A DNA stretch of 39,560 nt from Nitrososphaerota archaeon. GTDB lineage: Archaea > Thermoproteota > Nitrososphaeria > Conexivisphaerales > Conexivisphaeraceae. Of this stretch, positions 31,528 to 39,421 are shown piece after piece. Where the stretch lies: positions 1 to 39,560 of the forward strand of contig WYEM01000096.1 of assembly GCA_009903775.1 (NCBI GenBank). The letters run 5' to 3'. The position numbers were made by a program, and so were the translations under genes. The notes under the pieces were generated by a model, which was not told the DNA's origin, ran no database searches, and saw nothing but the letters and a program-made list of their open reading frames with translations. Position 1 is the first letter of the stretch, and every line of letters starts with the position of its first letter.

Positions 31528-31625
31528 GTTTAACCGTTCGCGGGCGGCGCCCGCGAAAACCGGGGCGCAAACGCCGGGAAGAGGCCATTTTCAGGCGCGG
31601 CGGACGCGGGATAACGCCTTAAAGG
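31528..31625. promoter_or_regulatory. Divergent promoter region, alcohol dehydrogenase and aminotransferase
   Basis: The reverse strand has GGTTAAAC at 31528-31535, about 26 bases before the GTG at 31505. The plus strand has CCTTAAAGG at 31617-31625, about 26 bases before the ATG at 31648. The 140-base spacer holds no other recognised feature. Confidence 0.5.
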
Positions 31626-31647
31626 CGAGGGCCCCGCGAGCCCCGAC

Positions 31648-32760
31648 ATGGAGGTCGAGAGGCCGCTGCTCCTGACGCCGGGCCCGACGATCCTGCACAG
31701 GTCCGTCAGGGAGGCGCTCGCCGGCCCGCAGCTCTCCCACGACTCACCCGAGTTCCTGGAGGTCCTGGGGAGGCTGCCGGGCATGGTGAGGAAGGTCGTG
31801 CGCTCCGACTCCGCGCGCGTTGCCCTGGTGACCGGGTCCGGGACCCTGGGCATGGAGATGGCGATGGCGTCGCTGCTCTCCAGGGAGGACAGGGTCCTGG
31901 TGCTCGAATCGGGGTACTTCGGCAGCAGGCTGGCGGAGATAGCGCGCATGTACGCGGGGTCCGTGGACGTCCTGAGCGCGCCGCCGGGGCGCCTCGTGCC
32001 GGCGGACAGCTACAGGGCGGCCCTGGAGACCGGGAGGTACCGCGCGGTGGCCGTGACCCACGTGGACACGGCGACGGGGCTCGAGTGGCCGCTGGAGGAC
32101 CTCGCCAGGGCGAGCCGCGACGCCGGGTCGATACTCCTGGTCGACGGCGTGAGCAGCGTGGGCGGCGCGAGGCTCGAGATGGACAGGCTCGGCGTCGGGG
32201 TCCTGGTGACCTCCTCCCAGAAGTGCCTGGCGGCCCCCCCGGGCGTGGCCCTCATAGCAGTCTCGGAGGAGGCCGCCCGCGGCCTGAGGGATTCGGGGTC
32301 CCTCTACATGGACCTCAGGAGGTGGATCGAGGTCTCCGAGTCCCCCGGCAGGTACCTGTCGACGCCGGCCGTCAACCTGTTCGTCGCCCTGGAGCGGGCC
32401 CTCGAGATAGTGCTGGAGGAGGGGATGGAGGCCAGGTGGGCCAGGCACGAGTCGAACGCCTCGTTCCTGAGGGACGAGATGTCCAGGAGGGGCATGCGCG
32501 CCATCGCCGAGGCGCCCTCCCCAACCGTGAGCGTGTTCGACCTGGCGCCCCTCGGGATCGACGCGCTGTGGCTCAGGAGGGAGCTGTACGAGCGCCGCGG
32601 CGTGTGGACGGGTATCGGCGTCGGGCCGAACAAGTCGAGGCACATCAGGGTGGGGCACATGGGGAACGTCTCCAGGGCCCACCTGGAGTTCTTCCTGGGG
32701 GCGCTGGACGAGGCCCTGGCCGGCCGCGCCCGCGGGCGGCGACGGCCGAGGATAAAATGA
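31648..32760 (+). CDS. Class V aminotransferase (alanine/serine-glyoxylate type)
   Basis: A PLP enzyme of 370 residues. It has LLTPGPTILHRSVREAL at the start, VTGSGTLGMEMAMASLL, THVDTATGLEWPLEDLA, the Asp of LLVDGVSSVGG and the PLP lysine in VTSSQKCLAAPPGVALI. The C-terminal domain ends with GPNKSRHIRVGHMGNVSRAHLEFFLGAL. Members transfer amino groups between alanine, serine or aspartate and glyoxylate or pyruvate. The precise pair cannot be read here. The start is fixed by the TATA-like box at 31617-31625. An AT-rich stretch follows the stop. Confidence 0.88.
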   Translation: MEVERPLLLTPGPTILHRSVREALAGPQLSHDSPEFLEVLGRLPGMVRKVVRSDSARVALVTGSGTLGMEMAMASLLSREDRVLVLESGYFGSRLAEIARMYAGSVDVLSAPPGRLVPADSYRAALETGRYRAVAVTHVDTATGLEWPLEDLARASRDAGSILLVDGVSSVGGARLEMDRLGVGVLVTSSQKCLAAPPGVALIAVSEEAARGLRDSGSLYMDLRRWIEVSESPGRYLSTPAVNLFVALERALEIVLEEGMEARWARHESNASFLRDEMSRRGMRAIAEAPSPTVSVFDLAPLGIDALWLRRELYERRGVWTGIGVGPNKSRHIRVGHMGNVSRAHLEFFLGALDEALAGRARGRRRPRIK

Positions 32761-32794
32761 ATTTAAAATTAAATAAAATTAAATCCTAAGGGAA

Positions 32795-33247
32795 TCAGGC
32801 GCCCAGGGGGCCTCGGAATCTGCCGTACCTGCGGCCGCCGCCCCTGCGGGGCGGGCGGTCCTCGTACTCCTTGTCGGAGAGGTTGTTCTCCGTGTTCACC
32901 TCGCCCTCGAATGGGGTGTCCGAGACCTCGAGGATCCCGTACCTCCCCACGTTCAGGCGCATGTGCCCCCTGAATAGGTTGACGTAGCCGTTCCTCAGCG
33001 CCACGGTGCTCCCGACCTCCACCTTGTCTATGTCGTCGTCCCAGAGCGTGAGGTATATGCTCCCGGTCTCGTCGCCCAGGAGCACCTCCGCCACGCGGTG
33101 AGGCGAGCCATCCCTTCCGGATGAGACCTCCCTGACGGACCCCTTGGACACGACCTTGCCCACGACGTTTACCGAGCGCGAGTTGGGCTTCAACTCGCCT
33201 ATCTTGACGTCAACCGGTTCGTTGAACCGGTTGAAATCGCGCTGCAA
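32795..33247 (-). CDS. Single-stranded DNA-binding protein, Sulfolobus type
   Basis: A protein of 150 residues with one OB fold and a flexible tail. IGELKPNSRSVNVVGKVVSKG, AEVLLGDETGSIYLTLWDDDID and FRGHMRLNVGRYG match crenarchaeal SSBs closely. The C-terminal tail is acidic and then Arg/Gly-rich (RRGGGRRYGRFRG). It coats ssDNA during replication and repair. The start is TTG at 33245-33247 with an upstream AAGGTAGG Shine-Dalgarno-like element. A strong TATA-like CTTTAAATATAG at about 33284-33295 implies a short leader, unlike most genes here. Confidence 0.9.
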   Translation of the reverse strand: MQRDFNRFNEPVDVKIGELKPNSRSVNVVGKVVSKGSVREVSSGRDGSPHRVAEVLLGDETGSIYLTLWDDDIDKVEVGSTVALRNGYVNLFRGHMRLNVGRYGILEVSDTPFEGEVNTENNLSDKEYEDRPPRRGGGRRYGRFRGPLGA

Positions 33248-33284
33248 TTGTACCTACCTTCTCTTGCCTGAGAGGCGAGGCTAC

Positions 33285-33296
33285 TATATTTAAAGG
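33285..33296 (-). promoter_or_regulatory. TATA-like box for the SSB gene
   Basis: This strong AT-rich box (CTTTAAATATAG on the reverse strand) is about 43 bases from the TTG start, leaving room for a leader of about 15-20 bases with a ribosome-binding site. Confidence 0.6.
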
Positions 33297-33308
33297 TTTC
33301 CCGGGAGG

Positions 33309-34580
33309 CTATCGGTCGCCCTCGGAGCTCGCCCCGATCTCCCGGGGGCTCGCCTCGAGCGCCCCCCTCAGCCGCTCCAGGAGCTCCGCGTCGCCGCGCC
33401 TCCCCAGCTCCCTCAGCATCTCGATTATCGGCGCGGACACCTTGTTGACTATGGCCTTCGTCATGGCGTCGAGGACTTCCCTCCCGTCCTCCATCCCCAG
33501 GATCCTGAGGGCGCGCTCTAGCTCGAGCTCCCTCACGCGCTCCGCCCTCTCCATGAGGGACCTTATGACGCCGTCGGCGATGGCGCCCATCAGCTGCCCC
33601 TCGAACCTGCCGGCCTCCTCCATGACGATGGATGCCGCGCGCTCCGCCTCGGCCGCGCGCCTGAGCCTGTTGTCCTCCGCCAGGTCCACCAGATCGTCTA
33701 TCGTGAGGACCTGGACCGTGGGGCGGGCGGAGGGGCGCTCCACCGCCCTCGGCACCGATACGTCGAGGATGAGCAGGTCGGACGCGGGCATCATGTCCTC
33801 GGTTATCACCGGCGAGGGCGAGGAGACCGCCACTATGGCGGCATCTGCGGACGCCAGCGCCCTCCTCAGGTCCTCGAGGGGGATCGCCCTGTAGCCCAGC
33901 CTGGAGGCGAGGGACGCCGCCCTCCCGAACGTCCTGTTCGCTATCGTAACGTCGGAGAATCCGGCGTCCCTCAGGTAGGAGGCTATCAGGGAGCCCATGT
34001 GGCCAGCCCCTATCACGAGGAGGCGGGAGCCCGGGCCGAGCCTCCTCGAGATCATGTCCACGGCCAGCCTGGCGACGCTCACGGACCCGCGGGACACCCC
34101 GGTCTCCGTGCGCACGCGGCGGCCGACCCTCACGGCGCGCTCGAAGAGCATCCTCAGCATCGGCCCGGCGGATCCGGCCTCGATCGCGCGCTCTGCCGCG
34201 TCGCGCACCTGGCCGAGTATCTCGTGCTCGCCGACCACCATGGACTCGAGGCCGGAGGCGACCCTGAACAGGTGGACCACGGCATCGAACCCCGCGAGAG
34301 CGAACGCGCCGCCACCGCCCCTGCGCCCGATGATCTCCCTGAGCCTGGCGGCCTGCGCCATCGGGTCGCGCGAGCGCGAGTACAGGTAAACCTCGAAGCG
34401 GTTGCACGTCTGGAGGATCGCGACCTCGTCCGCGCCCAGCTCCTCCAAGAGCCTCGTGGCGGCGGCCCCGGGGTCGGGCTCCTGGAGCGCCGAGAGGACC
34501 TCGGTCGAGGCGGAGCGGAAGTCGACGCCAACGCACGCGTAACCGTCTATCGGGGAAGGGCGCCCCCCTGCCACGGCCAC
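33309..34580 (-). CDS. hemA: Glutamyl-tRNA reductase
   Basis: A protein of about 423 residues that reduces Glu-tRNA to glutamate-1-semialdehyde, the first step of tetrapyrrole synthesis. The catalytic-domain start CVGVDFRSASTEVLSAL is followed by the nucleophile motif ILQTCNRFEVYLYS, the MVVGEHEILGQVRDA segment and the NADPH-binding VIGAGHMGSLIASYL. The C-terminal dimerisation helices end the chain. I choose GTG 34578-34580 because a TATA-like GTTTAAGC at 34601-34608 is about 26 bases upstream. The frame is open further, but that stretch is not conserved. The other haem genes are not in the window. Confidence 0.92.
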   Translation of the reverse strand: MAVAGGRPSPIDGYACVGVDFRSASTEVLSALQEPDPGAAATRLLEELGADEVAILQTCNRFEVYLYSRSRDPMAQAARLREIIGRRGGGGAFALAGFDAVVHLFRVASGLESMVVGEHEILGQVRDAAERAIEAGSAGPMLRMLFERAVRVGRRVRTETGVSRGSVSVARLAVDMISRRLGPGSRLLVIGAGHMGSLIASYLRDAGFSDVTIANRTFGRAASLASRLGYRAIPLEDLRRALASADAAIVAVSSPSPVITEDMMPASDLLILDVSVPRAVERPSARPTVQVLTIDDLVDLAEDNRLRRAAEAERAASIVMEEAGRFEGQLMGAIADGVIRSLMERAERVRELELERALRILGMEDGREVLDAMTKAIVNKVSAPIIEMLRELGRRGDAELLERLRGALEASPREIGASSEGDR

Positions 34581-34600
34581 GGCGGTGCGAGCGAGGACCT

Positions 34601-34790
34601 GCTTAAACGCGTTTGCCCGGAGGCGCGCAGTGCCGGCCAGATGGGGTTTCGCCCCATGAGGGACGCGGCCCCGCACCCCCGCGTTCGCATCCTCCTTCCA
34701 TCACCGGATGCCCCGCGCCGCTCCCGGGCATTCCGGGGGCTCGGGCCGGGGCGCCGCCGCGGGACATGCCCAGCGCAATACGCATATATT
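34601..34790. promoter_or_regulatory. Divergent intergenic region, hemA and the endonuclease IV-like gene
   Basis: The 234-base spacer has a reverse TATA-like GTTTAAGC (34601-34608) for hemA. It also has a plus-strand GCATATATT (34782-34790), about 26 bases before the TTG at 34815. Between them ATGGGG and CCCCAT (about 34641-34657) form a small 6-bp hairpin. I see no tRNA or coding frame in the rest. Confidence 0.5.
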
Positions 34791-34814
34791 GAGGGGAGCG
34801 CGCGCAGCACCGCC

Positions 34815-35690
34815 TTGAGCGTCGCCCCGAGGCCGGACTCCCTGAGGTTCGGGCCCGCCGGCATACCCATCTCGTCGCCGAGGCGCACCGCGGAGGACGG
34901 GGTGATCCGCGTCGCCGAGATGGGCCTCGGCGCGATGGAGCTCGAGTTCGTGCGCGGCGTCAGGATGAGCGCTGAGGCGGCGGCGCGCGTCAGGGAGGCG
35001 GCGGGGTCCCGCGGCGTCCTCCTGACCGTCCACGCCCCATACTACGTGAACCTGCTCTCCGATGACCCGGGGAAGGTCGAGGCGTCGATCACTAGGATAA
35101 TGGAGTCCGCGCGCGTGGGGGCGTCGGCGGGCGCCTGGTCAGTGGTGTTCCACGCCGGGTACTACGGGGGGCTCGGCCCCGCCGATGCTGTGAGGCGCGT
35201 CAGGGAGTCGCTCCTCAAGGTGACGCGCGCCCTCGGGGACGAGGGGGTGAGGATCTGGATCAGGCCGGAGACCATGGGGGGACTGGCGGAGGTCGGGGAC
35301 CTCGCGGAGGTCATCGACATCGTGGACGGGATCGAGGGGGCGCTGCCCTGCCTGGACTTCGCGCACATGTACGCCAGGTCGCTCGGCTCGATGAACTCGA
35401 GGGACGCGTTCAGGGAGGCGCTGGCGCTCTTGGAGAGGAGGCTGGGGAGGGAGGCGCTCGATAACTTTCACGCGCACATGTCGGGCATGGAGTACGGGCC
35501 GAGGGGCGAGAGGAGGCACCTGCCCCTGGAGGAGTCCGAGTTCAGGTGGCGGGAGGCCCTGGACGCCCTGAGGGAGTTCGGCCCGAGGGGCGCGCTGATA
35601 TCGGAGTCCCCGCTGCTGGAGGAGGACGCGCTCCTCATGATGAAGCATTACAGGGGGGGCCGCCGGGGCAGGAGAGGAGCGAGGAGATGA
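34815..35690 (+). CDS. Endonuclease IV-like TIM-barrel protein (AP endonuclease family 2)
   Basis: A protein of 291 residues. LRFGPAGIPIS opens the barrel, and LTVHAPYYVNLLSDDP is the Nfo-type strand 3 motif. Metal-ligand candidates are the His of VVFHAGYY, the Glu of RPETMGGLAEVGD, Asp and His of CLDFAHMYAR, His residues of NFHAHMSGMEYG and the Glu of LISESPLLEEDALLM. Such enzymes cut DNA at abasic sites in base-excision repair. The start is TTG 34815 by TATA spacing. The 3' end overlaps the M20 peptidase gene by 56 bases on the opposite strand. Confidence 0.85.
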   Translation: MSVAPRPDSLRFGPAGIPISSPRRTAEDGVIRVAEMGLGAMELEFVRGVRMSAEAAARVREAAGSRGVLLTVHAPYYVNLLSDDPGKVEASITRIMESARVGASAGAWSVVFHAGYYGGLGPADAVRRVRESLLKVTRALGDEGVRIWIRPETMGGLAEVGDLAEVIDIVDGIEGALPCLDFAHMYARSLGSMNSRDAFREALALLERRLGREALDNFHAHMSGMEYGPRGERRHLPLEESEFRWREALDALREFGPRGALISESPLLEEDALLMMKHYRGGRRGRRGARR

Positions 35691-36942
35691 GCAGGGCGTA
35701 GACCCTGGCGACGGTCATCATCTCGGACACGCTGTTCCTCTCGTCGGCCGCGTGCGCGTAGGAGTCGTCGCCGGGGCCGTAAGTCAGGGCCTCCACGCCC
35801 GCGAGCTGGAAGTACCTGGTGTCGAGCCCCCCGGGGCAGACCGTGAGGCGGGGCGGGGAGCCCGTGACCTCCCTCACGGCGTCCGAAAGCGCGCTGGCGA
35901 GCCTCCCGCGCGGGTCGATGACGGAGGGGGGAGAGCGCGAGGTCACGCGCAGCTCCACGGAGTACCCGGCGGACCTCAGCGGGGCGGACGCCCTCTCGAG
36001 CGCCTCGCGGAGCTCGCGCTCGGCCTCCTCCAGGCCCTCCTCGGGTATCAGCCTCCTGTCGACCGTGAAGGAGTAGCGCCCGGGCACGACGTTCACCTTG
36101 GCGCCGCCGGAGACCGCGCCGCCCAGCGTGACCGTGGGCGCCGCCTCCCTGGGGTCCGCGAATGGGTAGGAGCTGCGCCTCGACGACAGCGTGGAATTGA
36201 GCTCCTCCGAGAGCGCCATGGCGAGCCTCGCCATGCCGTCGAACGCGTTGAGGCCGAGCCAGGGGGTGGACCCGTGCGCCTGCCTCCCCCTCACCTCCAC
36301 CTCCGCCCACAGGTTGCCCTTGTTCCCTATCCACACGTTCCCGGAGCCGCTCGCCTCCGGCACCACCACGTAGTCCGGGGAGACGAGCCCGGCCTCCACC
36401 ATGTACTTGACCCCGGTCTCGCCGCCGGTCTCCTCGTCGGGCGTGAAGGAGAGCTCGACGGTGCCGAAGTCGCCCGCGCCGGCCATGGCGGCGGCCTGCG
36501 CCGCCAGGATGGCCGCCGCCATCCCGCCCTTCATGTCCACGACCCCCCTCCCGTAAACCAGGTCGCCCTCCACCGACAGGCGGAACGGGTCCCTGCTCCA
36601 CCCCTCGCCGGGCGGCACGACGTCGTAGTGGGAGTTGAAGTGGATCACCGGCCGTCCCGAGCCGGCGCGCGCGATCACCACGTACCTGGGGTGGTCCGCG
36701 TGCTGCGGTATGTACCTCTCGAGGTAGTCCCTCGGGACCTCCACCACGCTCACATCGTAGCCCGCGTCCTCCATTATGGAGTGCAGGACCTCGACCATCT
36801 CCCCGTAGGACTCGCCGGGCGGGTTCACGGTGGGGACCGCGACCAGCCGCCCGAGCACGTCCAGGAGCCTCGCCGCGCCCAGGGATTCCAGGTGGTCCAG
36901 CGAGGCCCTCCTGAGGTCGGCGCAGTATCCACACGAGGCCAC
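35635..36942 (-). CDS. M20 family peptidase (ArgE/DapE type)
   Basis: A protein of 435 residues. It has LVAVPTVNPPGESY, the zinc-ligand segments HFNSHYDVVPPGEGW and GRGVVDMKGGMAAAI, the catalytic Glu pair in SFTPDEETGGETG, and a dimerisation domain with QAHGSTPWLGLNAFDGM. GDDSYAHAADERNSVSEM carries the last metal His. It would remove an acyl or aminoacyl group from an amino acid or small peptide, as acetylornithine deacetylase or succinyl-diaminopimelate desuccinylase do. The substrate is not evident. It starts at GTG 36940-36942, with a TATA-like CGATTTTAG at 36965-36973. Confidence 0.9.
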   Translation of the reverse strand: MASCGYCADLRRASLDHLESLGAARLLDVLGRLVAVPTVNPPGESYGEMVEVLHSIMEDAGYDVSVVEVPRDYLERYIPQHADHPRYVVIARAGSGRPVIHFNSHYDVVPPGEGWSRDPFRLSVEGDLVYGRGVVDMKGGMAAAILAAQAAAMAGAGDFGTVELSFTPDEETGGETGVKYMVEAGLVSPDYVVVPEASGSGNVWIGNKGNLWAEVEVRGRQAHGSTPWLGLNAFDGMARLAMALSEELNSTLSSRRSSYPFADPREAAPTVTLGGAVSGGAKVNVVPGRYSFTVDRRLIPEEGLEEAERELREALERASAPLRSAGYSVELRVTSRSPPSVIDPRGRLASALSDAVREVTGSPPRLTVCPGGLDTRYFQLAGVEALTYGPGDDSYAHAADERNSVSEMMTVARVYALLISSLLSCPGGPPCNASS

Positions 36943-36964
36943 GCCGGATCGCGGGGGGCGCGGG

Positions 36965-38497
36965 CTAAAATCGTTTGCCGGATACCGGCGCTCGGGCCGC
37001 CGAGCCCGCGGCGGGCGCTCGCCCGTACCGGGACAGGGAGTACATGAGGGCCGAGAACTCGGCGGCGCCCGCGGACACCATGGAGGCGATCCCCAGGAGC
37101 TCGGACCCCGTCGCGTGCAGGACCGCGTAATAGATGCCGTAGGGCACGCCCACCAGGAGCGATATCAATATGAAGTTCAGGACCGCCTGAAGGGTGCTCA
37201 GGGATCCGCCCTCCCTCAGCGTCCTCTCGAACATTATCCCGGCCGCGGGGATCGAGCTGGCCGGCGCCAGGACCCCGGCCAGGAGCGGCGCTATGTAGGC
37301 CGGCCCCACGCCCCTGAGCGCCATCGCGGCGGAGAACGTGCCCTCGAAGGCGTAGTAGACCACCAGGAGCAGCAGGATCTTCGGGAGCGCCATGCTGACC
37401 CTGGTGACCGGGAGCGTCCTCATGGCGGCCGCCCCCCGGACCTCTATCGCGTAGAGGGAGTACGGGATGAATATCGTGAAGTAAGCGATCTCTATTCCGT
37501 AGTACGCGGACATCGCCCTCAGGACGCCCGGCGGAGCGTTGTACGTGGTCACCATGAATACGACGAAGAGCACGAACGGAACGACCAGCATCGAGGCCAT
37601 CACGGACCTGGCGGACATCTGGATGTCCGCCCTCAGGATGGCGAGCGTCCTGGACCTGATGATCCTCCATCCTCCCCTCACCCTCTTGGCGATCGCGGCC
37701 GGTGAGCTGGCGTGCAGTATCCTGAGGGCCGCGGATGGGAGCCTCGTGTACGCGTAATACCCGAGGAGCGCAGCCCAGATGGCCGTGGACGCTGCCCCGA
37801 TCGGAGAGCAGATGAACGCGCCGGATGCCAGGGGCAGGAACTCCAGCGGAGCGTACCTCGAGGCGTCGATCCCCGCGAAGTACGCGGGACTTATCAGGAA
37901 TATGAGAAATATCAGCGGCAGGAGGGCGGACAGCGCCCTCATGGCGTACGACTTCGCCTGGGACTTGGAGGCGGATGAGAACGCGAATATCGTCGCCTCT
38001 ATCGCTATGATGGCCACCTCTATCCCGAAGACCACGCCGAGGAACGGGTATGGCGCGCCGACTATCGCGGAGGCGAGGGCCGATCCGGCCAGTAGGGCCA
38101 CCAGTGGATAGTCGATGAGCGACATGAAGGCGCGGGCGAACATCCGCTCCAGCTCCCCCTCGTCGATGGGCAGCAGGTAGAGCGCGTCCCTCATGTACGA
38201 GGATCCCTGCACCGCGTAGGAGGCCGGCAGCAGGTTCGACACTATCAGTAGGCCGCCCCATCCGAAGTAGATGAGCATCATCCCGAGCGGCGCCGCGCGC
38301 TCGAACCTGAGCGCGAACGAGTACCCCACGATGACGATCAGCCATATCGAGCCCAGGGCGTATTTCATCGTGTTCGCCCTGGACACGGACCTCACGGGAT
38401 TCGTGGGCCCGAAGCCGCTCTGCCGAGAGGCCGTGTATCCCTGGTAGAGTATCTCCCTGGCCAGTGCCCTCTCGAGGGTCAGCCTCCCCCCGCGCAA
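36965..38497 (-). CDS. ABC transporter membrane protein
   Basis: A protein of 510 residues with a run of about 10-12 hydrophobic segments, for example SIWLIVIVGYSFAL, ALLPLIFLIFLISPAYF, SMLVVPFVLFVVFMV and ILLLLVVYYAF. An N-terminal cytoplasmic stretch of about 45 residues precedes them. Its start (TTG 38495-38497) comes one base after the ATPase stop, so the two form an exporter operon. The sequence alone does not show the substrate. ABC-2 type exporters of this layout move lipids, drugs or peptides. Confidence 0.8.
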   Translation of the reverse strand: MRGGRLTLERALAREILYQGYTASRQSGFGPTNPVRSVSRANTMKYALGSIWLIVIVGYSFALRFERAAPLGMMLIYFGWGGLLIVSNLLPASYAVQGSSYMRDALYLLPIDEGELERMFARAFMSLIDYPLVALLAGSALASAIVGAPYPFLGVVFGIEVAIIAIEATIFAFSSASKSQAKSYAMRALSALLPLIFLIFLISPAYFAGIDASRYAPLEFLPLASGAFICSPIGAASTAIWAALLGYYAYTRLPSAALRILHASSPAAIAKRVRGGWRIIRSRTLAILRADIQMSARSVMASMLVVPFVLFVVFMVTTYNAPPGVLRAMSAYYGIEIAYFTIFIPYSLYAIEVRGAAAMRTLPVTRVSMALPKILLLLVVYYAFEGTFSAAMALRGVGPAYIAPLLAGVLAPASSIPAAGIMFERTLREGGSLSTLQAVLNFILISLLVGVPYGIYYAVLHATGSELLGIASMVSAGAAEFSALMYSLSRYGRAPAAGSAARAPVSGKRF

Positions 38498-38498
38498 C

Positions 38499-39245
38499 TC
38501 AGAGCGCCTCCGCTATCTCCCTCACCTCCTCCTCGGCGTGTATCGCCCTGAGGAACGCCTCCTCCAGCGAGCCGGCGCGCGCCTGCTCGATTATCGACCG
38601 GGTCGTGCCCTCCATCACTAGCCTCCCCTCGTTCAGTATGCCTATCCTGTCGCAGATCCTCTCGGCTATCTCCATCACGTGCGTCGAGAACAGGACCGCT
38701 CCCCCCTCCCTCCTGTGGTTCTGGATCACCTCCTTCAGTATCCTGGCGGACTTCACGTCGAGCGCGTTGAAGGGCTCGTCGAGCACGAGGAGCCTCGGCC
38801 TGTGCATGAGCGCCGACACTATGGCGACCCTCTGCTTGTTCCCCTGCGACAGGGTGGCTATGTAGGATCCCAGGTGCTCGCTGAGCCCGAACGCCTGCAC
38901 GAGCGCCTCGATCCTCCTCCCGTCGACCCCCCTCACCGAGGCGACCAGCTCCAGGAACTCCTTGACTGTGAGCGCCTCCAGCAGCGCCGGCGTCTCCAGC
39001 ACCGCGCCCACGTGGTTCAGGAGCTCCCCCCTGGGCCTCCCCATCCCCATGAGGTCGACCTCGCCCTCGTAGTCCACCAGGTTTACCACGGCCTTTATCG
39101 TGGAGGTCTTCCCCGCGCCGTTGGGGCCGAGGAGCCCGTAGACCTCGCCGGGCTGCACCTGAAATGATATGCCGTCGACCGCCACCTTATTGCCATACCT
39201 CACCCTCAGGTTCGAGACCCTGAGCACCGGCACGTCTATATCCAA
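38499..39245 (-). CDS. ABC transporter ATP-binding protein
   Basis: A protein of 248 residues. All ATPase motifs are present: Walker A GLLGPNGAGKTS at about residues 37-48, a Q-loop region before VGAVLETPALL, signature LSQGNKQR, Walker B RLLVLDEPFNALD and the switch His in LFSTHVMEIAE. It is of the ABC-2 (CcmA/DrrA) exporter type. It powers the membrane protein encoded immediately downstream. The start is TTG 39243-39245. A TATA-like AAATTTAAGACG at about 39272-39283 suggests leaderless expression. Confidence 0.92.
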   Translation of the reverse strand: MDIDVPVLRVSNLRVRYGNKVAVDGISFQVQPGEVYGLLGPNGAGKTSTIKAVVNLVDYEGEVDLMGMGRPRGELLNHVGAVLETPALLEALTVKEFLELVASVRGVDGRRIEALVQAFGLSEHLGSYIATLSQGNKQRVAIVSALMHRPRLLVLDEPFNALDVKSARILKEVIQNHRREGGAVLFSTHVMEIAERICDRIGILNEGRLVMEGTTRSIIEQARAGSLEEAFLRAIHAEEEVREIAEAL

Positions 39246-39271
39246 CCCCGACGCACCTGCGCGCGCGGCAT

Positions 39272-39283
39272 CGTCTTAAATTT
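39272..39283 (-). promoter_or_regulatory. TATA-like box for the ABC exporter operon
   Basis: The reverse strand reads AAATTTAAGACG about 27-38 bases before the TTG start at 39245. Confidence 0.5.
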
Positions 39284-39386
39284 TCTAGAAAATTCCGGGT
39301 GGTGGGCGCCAGTCCGATGCTATGGCCCGGATGCGCGGAGCGGCGCCGCTCAGCGCCGATGTCGCCGCGATCAGTTCCAAATGATA

Positions 39387-39421
39387 GTGAAACGGCAAAC
39401 CTCGCCCTTCAGGGCGGGGAG
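39387..39421. mobile_element. Lone IS605/IS1341-type end (relic)
   Basis: GTGAAACGGCAAAC leads into a hairpin of CTCGCCC and GGGCGGG arms around TTCA. The hairpin (39401-39419) is identical to the right-end hairpin of the tnpB element at 26541-26559. No tnpB lies within the window on either side. It is either a relic or the edge of a very short non-autonomous element. Confidence 0.7.

Noticed and set aside
34620-34780. Possible tRNA or small RNA in the spacer upstream of the endonuclease IV-like gene
   Set aside because: A short ATGGGG/CCCCAT hairpin is present, but no cloverleaf, T-loop or acceptor stem could be fitted on either strand.
39338-39351. 14-base palindrome GAGCGGCGCCGCTC near the right edge
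   Set aside because: It is perfect but made only of common GC-rich steps, with no T-tract and no second copy noticed. It is not strong enough to call a terminator or operator.
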